From the NCBI GenBank assembly GCA_025345505.1, contig JANVCC010000030.1, positions 12,907,913 through 12,971,912 of the forward strand: a DNA stretch of 64,000 nucleotides. Direction: 5' to 3'. Shown here piece by piece: positions 41,705 through 53,800 of the stretch. This DNA is from Todiramphus chloris collaris (lineage: Eukaryota > Chordata > Aves > Coraciiformes > Alcedinidae). The notes below the pieces were generated by a model. It saw nothing but the letters and a program-made list of their open reading frames with translations. It was not told the origin of the DNA and searched no databases. Position 1 is the stretch's first letter. Each line of letters begins with the position of its first letter. The position numbers and the translations under genes were made by a program.

Positions 41705-42600
41705 CCCTCAGCCCCGAGCAAAGCGCGAGCGGGCGAGTGAGCTCGGCGGGGCTGGGGTCGCCCGGCAGCCCTCCCGGCGGGCTGAGGAAAAGCCCTCCCG
41801 GGGCAGCCCCGCAGTGGGCAGCCGGGCTCCGGGGCGGGGAGAAGGGGGGAACCCCCGCGCCCCTTCTCAAGGGCACCCGGCGCGGGACCTCGCCCCGCGG
41901 AGCCTCCCCCCTTCCCCGAGCCTGTCAGGGCCGCGCCCCGCGGGGTAGGCCCGCGGACCCTCACCCCCAGCGAAGCACCGGGGGAACCGCCACCCGCGGC
42001 AGCTCGGCCAGCGCCTGGGCGCGGTCGCAGGGCGAGCCCCGCCGCGGGGAGCCGCCGAGAAAAGGACAGGGAGGCCGCACGCTCCACGGGAGAGGGAGGA
42101 CGACCCGGGGCACCTCACCTGCCGCTGCCAGCCGCCGCTCGCTGCCCAGCGCCCAAGATGGCGGCTACCGCCCCCCCCTTCCCTCCGCGCCCCCCCTATC
42201 ACTGCAGAGCCGCCGCCGCGCATGCCCCGCCCCGCCCGCCGCCGCGCATGCGCCACCGCACAGAGGCGGGAAAGGCGGGGCGGGGCGCCGCGCGGGGCCG
42301 GCCGGGAGTTGTAGGCCGGGAGGGGCGAGGGAGGCGGCGGCCTGAACGCGGGAGGGGCCCGCGGCAGCGCCGGGGCCCCGGGCACGGGGCCTCCCCTTCT
42401 TCCCCGGTCCGCTCAGCGGGAAGCGCCCGAGGAGGGAGGCTGCGAATCCCCGCCGCGGGGCCGCTGGCTCCCCCGGCTCCAGCACCGCCACGCCTCGGGC
42501 TTGCCCGCTGCCGAGGAGGGTACCCGCTTTCGGGCCTGCCCCTGAGTCTGCCCCGGGGGACCCGGTGAGCACCGGCAGTGGGAGGCCGGGCCCGGCGCAG
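41705..42600. promoter_or_regulatory. AP2M1: CpG island promoter of AP2M1
   Basis: High CpG density surrounds the AP2M1 first exon. A YY1 site, CAAGATGGCGGC on the plus strand at 42154-42165 (GCCGCCATCTTG on the transcribed sense), lies at the expected start region. Upstream there are several GGCGGG-like boxes and no clear TATA box. The DVL3 3' end is only about 590 bases away. Confidence 0.85.
42119..42165 (-). other. AP2M1: AP2M1 non-coding first exon
   Basis: The donor GTGAGGTGC on the minus strand ends an exon at 42119 (…GGCAGCGGCAG|GTGAGG). This is the only strong donor I found in the CpG island next to the YY1 site. The 5' end is set at the YY1 motif by analogy with other YY1-type promoters and may be off by tens of bases. 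Confidence 0.6.
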
Positions 42601-44508
42601 GTTCAGGCCGCAGTACGGGGAAGAGGCAGCCGGGAAAGGGGATCGGGCACAGGGTGCCCTTGTCCCACTGGGATCTCGCTGCAGAGCTAAGGCAGGGGGG
42701 CAGGAAAAAAGGAGGCTGGAGAAAAAATAAAAAACAGACAAAACACAAGGCAGTCGTCCAATAAAACTATGTTTATAAATAAAAACAAGGAGGTTGGTTT
42801 TGTCTTTATAAAACCCAGCGGGGAGGGGAGGGCAAGGGCATGAGCAGTGGCCGGGGAGGCTGCTGGGCGGCATCCGGAGAGGGGGGACCGGCAGCGGTTT
42901 GTTCCTGGGGGGGCAGGAACATGACAGGGAGTGGGTACTGGGCAGGCTCCGTCCCTCTAGCAGAGGGAAACGAGAGGGAGGCTTTGGGGAGTCCCAGGGA
43001 AATGAACCGATGGTATGTGAGAGCTGGCAGAGGGGGTGCAGGGGCAACGCCGACCCCTGAGGACCAAAACACATTTCAGCTCCAGCATATAAAAACTGCA
43101 AACATGAGAAAGACAAAAGGAGACGACGCTTGCAGAGGAAGCCATGGCACTGCAGGAGGAGAGGGCACCGGGGTGCCAGCACCAATGGGAGCAGGGTCAA
43201 GTGTGTCCATACTGTACCGTGGTTGTCCCCAGGCTGGGGGAAAGGGGCTGCCCCCAGCCCCAGGCACATCTTCAAGTACCCAGAAGAGAAAGGTGAAAGG
43301 GCAGGGAGGGCTGGAGCAAATGGGCTCAAGTGTCCTGGCACAGCTGCAGGTTCAGGCTGCAGCCTCCCTCCCTCCCTAGACAGCTGCCCTTCACAGTCCC
43401 AAGGGAGTGGGGCTGTCCCAGCTCCATCCCCGCGTCTCACCCCTCCCAGCAGCCAGGGCAGGAGGGGAGGCAGATTCAGGCCCTACACAGGGCAAGAACA
43501 GGGGACCTACACGTTTCCCCAAAGCATGAGAGGCAACCAGCTGTGCCCCTCCCTCACCTTTTAACTCAGCCCAGGTCCTTGAAGAGGTCACATCACTGAA
43601 CAGCAGCACAAGAGCAGGAGGGAGAAGGCCACAGCTGCCACCACCAGCCCCAGGCACGGGACAGCCCCTACGAACGGGACAGGCAGCAGCGCATTGCAGG
43701 CAGGAGGGCAAAGAGCAGGTTGCAGGGAGCAGAACTCTGCCCTTAAATCCTCCCTGAGTACCTAAGGGCAGGTGCAGGGCCCTGAGTGGCGCAAGACCAT
43801 GCAGGCACCCACCGCTGCTCGGGCTGAACGCAGAGGTGCAGCCCAAGCCCCAGCCTTGTGGCCTGGGCAAGGTGAAGGAGGGTCCTGCCATGGGGCAGCA
43901 CCAGGCTCGGACCTGGCCCAAAATGGGGGCAAGAGAAGAGAGGCAAGAGGGAAGTGGCAGCATCTCTACTCCCTGGAGGCACTGAAGCCCTGGAACATTC
44001 ATGCATTAGCCAAAAGGCAACTACAATGGGATTTAAAATGCATATATAAGGCTGGTCCCTGCTCCCCTCTCAGGGCTGCAGGAAGGGCAGGGTGTCTTCC
44101 GCAAGGGGGAGGAAAGAAGCCATCTTCAGCGCCATGCGTGCCCAGCGCCCTTGGAGCTCCGTGTCCTCCTGTCGGGCCACGCCACGCTCCAGCTCTCCCC
44201 CCCACGGGCGGCAGGCTCAGAGAAAGTCAAACACCCCGTAATTCTTTGCTGCTTGATAGAAGAAACACAAAAGGGTGAAAAGAAAGAAGAGATGTTTAGG
44301 GTGGGAGGACGGAGGCAGCAGCAACACACGGGCAAGCAGCACAGGGCGCTGGGACGGGTGCGGATTAATGGGGTTAGAGAGGATGGCAGGAGGGAATTAC
44401 CATCGGCAATACACAAGTCTGGTGGCGGGATGGGCTGGCAACACCCAGCAGGCCTGCCAGGCCCGTCCACCCTGCTTGAGAAGGGATTAGAATCAAGGTT
44501 TAGTTCTA

Positions 44509-44514
44509 TTTATT
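44509..44514 (-). terminator. DVL3: Candidate proximal poly(A) signal of DVL3
   Basis: Plus TTTATT, that is AATAAA on the minus strand, about 300 bases (plus the gap) beyond the DVL3 stop. It lies inside an A/T-rich stretch, so it may be incidental. Confidence 0.4.
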
Positions 44515-44596
44515 TTTTTTTCCCTTTTTTTCTTTTCGTTATCAAGACCAAAAAAAAAAAAAAAAAAAAAAAACAAAAAACAAAAAAAAAGAAAAA

Positions 44597-44696
44597 NNNN
44601 NNNNNNNNNNNNNNNNNNNNNNNNNNNNNNNNNNNNNNNNNNNNNNNNNNNNNNNNNNNNNNNNNNNNNNNNNNNNNNNNNNNNNNNNNNNNNNNN
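44597..44696. other. Assembly gap of 100 N
   Basis: Exactly 100 N, the conventional size for a gap of unknown length. Both flanks are A-rich on the plus strand (long A runs at 44551-44596), so the assembly probably broke in a homopolymer. Open frames reading across the N are artefacts. Confidence 0.99.
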
Positions 44697-44812
44697 AATG
44701 AAAAGAAAAACCAAAACCCAAAAAACAAGGGAAGCCAGGGCTGGTCCTAGGAGACAAACGGTGGGAATGGAGGAGGGAAGGAGGGGCAGCAGACAGACAG
44801 GGGACGGGCGCT

Positions 44813-47800
44813 TCACATTACATCCACAAAGAACTCACTGGGGTTGCCCATGGCCATTCGGAAGGACTGTCTACTGGCTGTCAGTTCGGGGGGCACAGAG
44901 GCCAGGTCACGGCCCGGCGGTGCCCCAGGGGGCCCCATGGCTGAAGGCGGTGGAGGCATCAGCAACATGGGGGGGCTGAAGAGAGGGGGGAGGCCGGGCG
45001 GCCCGTACGACTGCTGGCTGTGGTGGCTGCGGATGCTGTGAGCCAGAGAGTGCTGGCTACGCTGGCTGTGCTGGCTGGCCGGCACCGAGCGCTCGCTGGC
45101 CGCGCGCTCACGCCGCATGCTGCTCCTCGTGGTGTGGTCTGACTCGCTCCCGCTGCCGCCTGACTTGGACTCCCCGGTCTTCTCTCTTTCCTTCCTCCTC
45201 TCGCTGCCACTGCGATTGGAACCGCTGCTCCGGCTCCCTGTGAAGGGCACAAGGCAAGGTTAGGTGACAGCTCAGACAAGCCAGGAAGAAACGTTGCTCC
45301 TCTAGCCAAGAGAGGACTGCAGCAGGGTGCAGCACAGCCCATGCTCTCAGCCTCCGTGCAACTCTGAGTCCCACAACCCTTCTGAGATGGCTTTTGCCCT
45401 GGCTCCCCACACACAGAGCACCTTGCCTAAACAGCCTTTTCCTGCTGCACTGGACAGGGTGGCTGCCTACCCGCAGGTGTGTTTCAGTCCTTTCCACTCA
45501 CCTTCACTGTGCTGGCTGCCTGCACTGCCTCCTCCGTAGCTGTAGCCTGGGTCAGGGAAGCCGGGGTGAGGGTTGTATGGATGAGGTGGTGGATACTGAT
45601 ATGGGAAAGCCATAGGCCAGGGTGCGGCTCCTGGGTGGGGGAGTGGAGCCAAAGTGTCCTGATCGGAGGCACCACTGGAACCATCATGATCATGAAGAGA
45701 AAGATTAGCCATGTCTGCAAGAAAGCAGAGAAGAGGGGTTAATCCAAGTGGAAAGACAACCACATGTGATGAAGAAGCTCCCTGTCCACCCTTACTCATG
45801 GACAAGGATGGGGAAATACACAACGAGACAAAAGAACTTGTCAATCTCCCTGCTAATCAATGCAACCATTTGTGCTTCCTGGATGGACAACAGCCACACA
45901 GTGCAAGTCTGAGCTGCTGCCCTAATACAGAGACCAGCTTGGTGGGAAAGGACCCCATCAGAGCACCCTGCCCATTACTTTCCCCGTCCCTCTTATTTGA
46001 GCTGAACCAGGGTAGCACCCTTTTGCCAGCACTGGAAGTTCAGAGCCTGGAGACAAAGTCAGTAAAGACTGAGACTCCATTACAGCTGCCCAGTAGAAAA
46101 GATCACATAGTAGGTGACACTGACAACAGTGCTTCCATGACAAGGATGTTGGGATATTCCTCATCACTCTCTATCCTGATGGCAATGGTGGTAGCACAGC
46201 GTCAGCAGAGCTCTGCAGTACCTCAACCCCACTCCATCCTCTCCCTCCCACCCACGCTAAGTGCCATACTTCCACAGAGGTCCCCGAAGATGTAATAGCA
46301 CTGCTCCGAGAAGGTGATCTTGTTCACGGTGTGTCGGATGTAGCCAGCCTTCAGCAGATTGCTGGCATATTTGCGGGATTCACGACGGTCTGTAAAGCCC
46401 TCCACATGGTGATAGAGCCAATCCACCACATCTGAACCTGCCACCAAACAGCAGAGTTAAACACAGCAAAAGAGAGGAAGACAGTGGCTCTTGAAGCAGT
46501 GGGCCACGCTGCAACCCACACAAAGTGGGCCAAAAAGTGAAAACGGACTGCACAGCCAAAGGGTTCAATTTGTGACTCTGGCCTGGCCAACAGTTAGCTT
46601 ATGGTGACAGAGATGCTCCCTTGGGCATCTGCTTGAACAACAGCCCGCTCATTCCCCAGTCCCTGCCCCTGCTGCAGACAGCGTGGTCTCTTACCAATGA
46701 AGGCATTGGGGATGGTGATCTTCAGCCACATGCGGTCACGCACCTCCAGGCCTGACTCTGGTGAGGCCATGGCTTTGACAATGGTGGCCATGTCGCTGTG
46801 GATGGACAGGTGAAAGTCATCGAGGCCTGTGGTGTGGATGAAGGGAAGGGAGGCAGAGATGAAAAAGGACAGAAAAGAAAATAGGGCCACATGGAAGCAT
46901 CACAGACAGAAGGAATGGGCTAGGGAACAATACATCGCAAACAGCCTTGGGGCGCATGCTGTGTAACCTCCCCCTTGTCATCCTTCACATATCAGCCATT
47001 TCCTCTTGGCAAAACCCAGGCTAGAGTCCCCTTCATTCCAGACAGTTCCAAGCAGCTGAGATCCAAAAGCTGCCAGCTAAGCCCACCCACACTGCTCCTC
47101 ACAAACTTGTAACAAGCTCCCGGCTTTTTGTTCCAGCTGAGCTCTCCGGACCCTTACTTCAGCAGATTGCTGAATACATGCATCTGTATACCAGAATTGC
47201 CCAAAACCTTCAGGAAGCAACCAAAAGAGCCCTGCGCTCAGCAGGACCCTGCCCTGCTACAAGGCTCTTTGCTCCTCCATCCTGCCCTATCTGCTGTCTG
47301 GGAGGGCAATTAGGAAGTAGAATCCCTCTAGTCCAGCACTCTCAGCCAGTAACCCCTGACTGCTCTGAGCCTTTCCTCTGCACCTGCCACAGCTCCTGGA
47401 CTGCACCCAGGCTCTTCTACTCTCCTTCAGTAGAAGGATGAAAAATGTAGTATTAATTCCCACAGACAGCGCTCCCATAGAGCCACATGCCTGACTGGTG
47501 AGAGCTGCCTCCCTCCCGGTCCCCTGGCAGGGCAGACCTCCCCATGCCAGCTATCCCCAAGCAGATGTATTGCTCCCTTTACAGCACAGTGAAGGTGAGG
47601 AAGCCGTGCAGTGGGTGGAGCACGGAGGCACGAGGACTTACGTTCAGTCTCTGGGATGGAGCTGGTGATGGAGGAGCTGGTGGAAGTGATTGTGCTCATG
47701 GATGGACTCATACCGTACGCTGGGTAGGTGCCAGTCATCGCTGCCGTGTGAGACACCCAGGCTGCCGGGTCGATGGGCCGGATGGGCTCACCTGCATGGA

Positions 47801-50800
47801 AGAAAGAGTCAGTCAGCAGCTATAAGAAATTATCTGTCATCAAAACAACCTCTGGGGAGGGACAGGGACTCAATGCAGCCCATTCCATCCCCAACATCTG
47901 CCGGGACTCACCCGGATCGGAGCATGGAGAGTCTGGCCCAGCCCAGATCCGCTGGGGAGCAACTGGGAGAGAAAGAAGAGAGGGAGGGTCAGCAGGAGAG
48001 GTGCAGAGGGAGAGATCCCCCTATGGCTCAAGGGGGGGTTTCTCTTTCCTCTGGCGCCCTGAGCAAGTGACCCCCCTGCCCCAGTGAAACGCGTCCCCAG
48101 CGTGATGTGGGAAGGAGGGCTGGGCTTATGGGCATTTTGGCCTGGGAATAGGACATAGCAGCCTCCTAATAGGAGAGCTGAAACCCCATCAAATCCCAAT
48201 TCAGTGCCACATGGAGTCACACACAGGGGAGGAACAAGACAACAACCAATAAGTGCTTAAGGCAGGGCTCTCACATGAGCTGGGCACCAGCGTTAAGGGT
48301 GGGTCAGCTATCCACTTACTCCTGGGTAACGAGAAGCAGCCCCGGGGGCTGGGGTCCCAGCACTTGGCCACCGTCAGGGTGATGGGCCTGCAACAAAAGG
48401 CAGAAGTTAGAACAAGAGCTCAGTAGCACAAACCCCTGCTCAATGGGTGGATGCTGTACGTTGGCTCTTGCCTGTGTGACAGGGAGAAGCTGCCAGTAAA
48501 GTGCCCTTGTCCACCCTCCAGCTATGGATTTCTTTAGGGTCATGGACAAAATAATGGGACCCTGCTGAAGGCTGCTGCTGACCCTAATGATGCAGCATCC
48601 CTGCGAAAACTGGGCACAGACCCCAATTCAGCACTGTTCTGTGGGCTGCAATTCTTGCTTTGGGCATGAAAACCCAGGAGTGAAAGTAACACCAAAACGA
48701 CATGTTCTAAGCTTCTGCAGAGCCACTGGCAGAGGTGGCTGAAGATGCACATCACACACCCCAAGCACACAACACAGAGCTGCCCACAGAGGAAAGGAAC
48801 AACCCGAGTACTTACCCTGGCTTGTGCACAATCTCCCTCAGAACCCGCACAGCATCATCATTGCTCATGTTCTCAAAGTTGATGTCATTTACCTACAAAC
48901 AATGCAAAAAGGTGAGTCCCAGAGATGTGACCAGAGGCTGAGCTCCCCACTTCGCTCAGCAGTGACTCAGCTTCCCTCTTCCAAGTGCAGCTTCCTGGGT
49001 TTAACCAGGGAGGCTTCTGGGTCTTTTCTTACTGCTTTCCCAGGCCCAAAGATGGAGGTATGTGGGCGTGAAGTACCTGCAAGAGCATGTCTCCTGGCTC
49101 AATCCTGCCATCAGCTGCCACAGCACCACCCTTCATGATAGAGCCAATGTAAATGCCTCCATCGCCACGCTCGTTGCTCTGTCCCACAATAGAAATGCCC
49201 AGGAAGTTGTATTTCTCTGCAGGGATGGAAAGAGAGAGAGAGAAATAAGACACCATAAAGCAGCAGGCACAAGCAGCCCCACCTTCAGACAAACCACATG
49301 CTAGAGATGGTCACTTGCACCTCAGAGAGATGTTCTAGGCTGCAGAGAAGCCCTTGAAAGACGAGAGCTTCAAGACAAGCCACTTTCCTACAGAATCCAT
49401 CTCCTCACTCCTCCCCGCATGTGTTTTCTTTGCTCCCTCTCTATTTCCCTCTCCACCACCCAGCCTAGCTCTGGAAGGACTGCAGGCTCCACACATGCCT
49501 CCCACTCACCCATGTTCAGCGTGACCGTGATGATGTTCAAGGACATGGTGGAGTCTGTGATGCTGCTGAAGGACGATGACTGCAACGTAAGTGAAACATG
49601 AGATGTCTTCCTGTGCCTCAGTAACATTCCCAGCCCCAGCTCCCTCCACTTGTGGTCCCTTCCGCTCCCTTGTGGCATCACAGCCACCACCTGCAACTCC
49701 AGCCTCATGCTGGGAGCTTTGCAGAGCCAGAGGGCATCAGCCACAGTCCTTATGACCTCTCCACAGCCAGGACAAGGTCTGTGGTCCCAGCTCTCGAGGC
49801 TGCATTGCCTTGGGATAGGTTTACAGCACTTTGTGAAGCCTCAGCCCTTTGGACACCATCCGTCCCCAGTTTGCACGCAGCAAACACAGCTGAACCCCTG
49901 ATCCTCCCTGGAGCATTGAGTGGAGAGATCTACCAGGCAACCCCCCTTGCCCCGCATTGCCCTCCCCAGGACACCCAGCCCCCATGTACCCTCTCAATGC
50001 GTGGAGCCTTCTGTTTCCGCCGGCGTCGTTTGTGCCTCCTCATCAGGCGGGAAGCACTGCTTTGCTCTGTTGAACTGCTAAACCTAGGGGCAAAAGTGAG
50101 GGTCAGCTCTTCTGCCAGGGTGGCGGCTCTGACAGCAAGAGGGACACAGAGATGGTGCACGGAATCCAGGATTGCAGGGGCAGAACATGTATGCGGGGGA
50201 CAGACAAGAACAGAAGGGGCTGTTGGGGGTGACTTGAGAAAGAGGCAGGTCTGAACAAGGACCTTGGAGCTCAGGATTACTGTGCCCTGCTAAGGCATCT
50301 CTCTGTGCTGGGTGGGAGGGGGAAACCAGTGTTCCTCCAGGACCTAAGATTTCCTACCTGCTGGTGGAGTCATCTTCATCTGAATCGAAGAAACTGGTGG
50401 TCTCCAGCTCACTGCTCATGAGCGTGGAAGAGCTCTCGTACCCGCCCAGGTCTCGGCGCCGCTCTCCCTTCACTGTACCATTCACCCTGGGTGCTATGGA
50501 AAGACATGGCTCAGTGTGCTTCAGGCAGGCCACGGGTGAACACCTCCTCCCCCCAAGCAGGGCTCACAACAGCCTTTTTGGAATGAATCTGGCCATCAGA
50601 CAACCCCACCTAGTGCCATCTGGCTCTGAATCCACCCTGGGATCAGATCCATCTTCTGTGGAATACCTGGAATACCTCTTCTGCCTCACTAGAGGACAGG
50701 AAGAGGCTGATGGGTTACCAGGAACAATGCTGCTAAAGCCATGGAAGACTGTTGCAGCTGGTTTCTTGGTAGACCAAGAAGCAGCATGAAGTGCCACAGC

Positions 50801-53800
50801 TACAGCACAGTCTACTTTTCAACTAAGGACTGAGGCACTGCTGCCTCTCTCTCCCAATCTTGATGTTTTTACAAGTAGACACCTCCCTTGCCCCTAAAGA
50901 TTTTTGGCACCCAGCTCTGATACAACACTGGGGTTAGCTCCAGCCTCCAATGTGAGGCTCAATAGTCCTTCTGAGCTGGGATGGTTCTGAAGAACAGACA
51001 GAGCTGCCCCATGTCTGGAGGTGGCGCCCCCAGTGTGCCCCAGGCACACCCTGCAGAACTCTTACCACGTTACCAACACTCACCATGCTCAGGCCCATCT
51101 TTCCGACGGGGTCGTTCCCTTTGCGATGACACCACCGAGTCTGTTTCTGTCTCATTATCCAAGTTTTCCCGACTCCCTCCAGTGTTAGGACTGCAATGAG
51201 ATAAAAGGAACAAATATGTTCCACATGGAATGATTTAAGCAGGCTCTCTGTGTGCTGGCCACAAGCCTCCAGCCACAAGCTGTCTCCTACTTGAGGGACA
51301 GGAGCAGAGGTGGTGGGGAGCCACAGCAGGGCAAAGGACTGGGCATAGCTGTGCCAGCTCTTTGCCAACTTCCCTGCACTATTCTCAGCTTGCCCCTGCT
51401 TGTTGAATAATGCAGCTCCACTTCGAACCTGCTCCCAGCCCCATCCTCCTCCTCCTCTCTGTCTGGCTGTGATCCCTGACAATTTGGGTAGGAGCGTCAC
51501 AGCCCCTGGTCTGGATTTACAGCAATATCACCACAGGTCTCTTGGAAACCAGGATAGGTGTCCAGGTAACTTACTGGAAAGAAGGGGGCCTGGAGTCTCC
51601 AATTCCTCCAGTGCGCTCCATGGAGGGTGGCAGTTCTGTTTGGTTATCAGCACAGACCGAGCCAGCATCTGAATGGGAACCCTCTGCAGACACCAGCTGG
51701 AGGAATGAGACAGAATGAAATGTCTGAGGCACTGGGAAAACATTTACAAGAGCGGCCAGACAAGCTGGCCAAGAGCCTGTCTGGCCCAGCAGCTCATCTC
51801 TGACAGTGGACAACAGCAGATGCCCAGGAGCGGGTACAGAACAGGCCAAGCATGTAGCAAGGTTTTCCCTCAATACCTTCCCAGACACCAACTCGGGAAC
51901 TCCTGACCCAGTGATGAAGTCAGGGTGGCTGACAGCCCTGCTTGGAGACTCTGACATCATCTACACACCCACGCTGCACCATTTTCACACTCAGGTAACC
52001 TTTAGCACATGTCCTGTAGCAAAGAGTGGATTCCTCTAGTTCTTCTTACATCAGAAGAGGCAGCTCCCAGTCATTCCTTTTGCAATTTTACCAGCCTCTA
52101 CACCTCTGCCTTCAAGCTGTGGGACGCAGCAGGGCTTCTACCTTCACAGCCCACAAGAGCTGGTGGTAACAGAGTTGAGGCTGGCTTTGAAACAAACTCC
52201 AACATGCTCTTTTTCTGGCTTCCACCCATACTTTGCAAAGTTTCAGGTTGTGCCCAGCTAATTGTCTTAAGCACAACCTCCAGCCAACCTCTGTGAGGCT
52301 CAACAGTTTCCCTAGCATGGAAATTAAAGAGAGAGTCAAAGCCCAGGAACTCTTTATGCCAGCCATTCTTTGGGGCAGCCCAGGCACACCTACACCTGTG
52401 CCTCAGGCATTACAATAAACCATCCATTTCAGGGCTCGGGGAACGAGGTGGAGCCTCTCCCAGGAGGACCGGGCTCACCACTAGGATCAAACAGAGGGTA
52501 GCTCAAATGAACTCAATGGGAAGTGGTTTCCCCAACATCGCTCTGTGTCTAGGTTTGTGCTCTCCCCCTCCAAGCTGCACTGAGAAGGGTTAAGCCAAAT
52601 AAGGCCAGGCAGGAAAACAACAAAAAGCCTTTTCCTTGAAAGAGACATTCAGGTACCCCCAGAGCAAGGGTGACAGGGCTCAGAGGGAAGCCTCCACTTT
52701 GTAGAGGGAACAAGTTCCCAGGGACAGGCTAGAGCTCACAAGCAAGGGAAGATTAATTTCCACCTTTAAGGACCTTCCCATGTGCTTTTCACGGCTGCCC
52801 CACGCCTGTCTCCTGCACAGCATGGACACACAGGGGGGTTGGCTTGCTCCCAGTATCAGGGAGGGACTACAGGGCCCAGCACCTTCATCTGCCCCAGAAA
52901 AAACAGGCTGTGGATCAGTTTCGTGCCAGTCCAGGGAGGTGAGGAGATCAAGACAGGGGTCAAGCCTCACTTTTTGTACTTGAAGCAACTTCCAAGCCAT
53001 CAGTCATCACAGAAGAGTTCTGGCCTAACAGAGCTGAGGGATGACCCACTGTGGATCAGGACAGAAGGATCATGAAACATGGACTGGAAAGGAGCTGATA
53101 TCTGCCCAAACTATAACGCCCAGTGTAAGCACAGAGGCAATTCTGCTGCTTGCTGATGAGGGGACAACATCTGCATGGAGGTAGAGCAGATGCCAACCCA
53201 GGTGCTGAAAGCACAGCCTGTTTACACAGGTCTTGAACAGATGCCAGCATCACTAATGAAACACAAAACTGTGCCCTGCCCACCTTTATGAACTGGGGAA
53301 ACCATGATAAGGGAGGATGGGCCCCATCAATCATCATCAGGGCATGGGGAAAGAGAACTGCTACCAGGGAGGCACTGGGAACAGAGACAGGGATGCAGCT
53401 GGGGCAAGGAAGAGACAGCAGCCCTGAAAAAGCCACATTCAAGGCAGCAGACAGGGCAGAGAGCACCCTGGGCTGTGAAAAGCTGCAGAGCCTGTCCCAC
53501 AAGCCCCAGGACAAGCCCAACAGCTCCTGTTCTGCTACAGTCTAACCAGCTCTTGTCTCACACTCCCAGCTTCCCTCCCTACAGCAAGCCCCAGGCATAT
53601 GCCTGGCTCTGCTCTCAGCACCCTCCCAGTGACTTGTCTTCCCAGGACACATCCCACTCCCCGAGGGCTACATCCCTGCTCTGGCAGTCACTGCCTGGGT
53701 GCACAGGGGAGAAAAGATACTGGAAGTGGCCAGCATTGCCTAAGGAGAAGTCATATAACGCTCTGTGGTTGAAGATCTCAAGGCAAGACCAGGGACATAG

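Larger units (their letters stand above)
30398..42118 (-). other. AP2M1: AP2M1 intron 1
   Basis: An 11.7-kb intron between the non-coding first exon and the start-codon exon. It holds a 71-base direct repeat pair (30594 and 31517), a decayed LINE-like fragment near 34720-34910, A/C-rich low-complexity sequence at 34381-34440 and an A18 run at 36899-36916. I found no coding exon or RNA gene. The many short open frames look random. Confidence 0.65.
42755..44812 (-). other. DVL3: DVL3 3' untranslated region
   Basis: Sequence from the TGA stop (44813-44815) toward AP2M1. No canonical AATAAA on the minus strand is seen near the proposed end; TATAAA variants occur at 42805-42810 and 42772-42777 in a conserved-looking AT-rich block. 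A canonical AATAAA exists much closer to the stop at 44509-44514 and could give a short form. The 100-N gap lies in this UTR, so its true length is unknown. Confidence 0.6.

Noticed and set aside
42199-43440. Open frame of 413 codons on the minus strand between DVL3 and AP2M1
   Set aside because: Spans the DVL3 3'UTR and the AP2M1 CpG island; low-complexity Pro/Arg/Ser product with no family signature.
44151-44750. Open frame on the plus strand crossing the N gap
   Set aside because: The N block is read as X and the flanks are poly-Lys from A runs, so it is an artefact.
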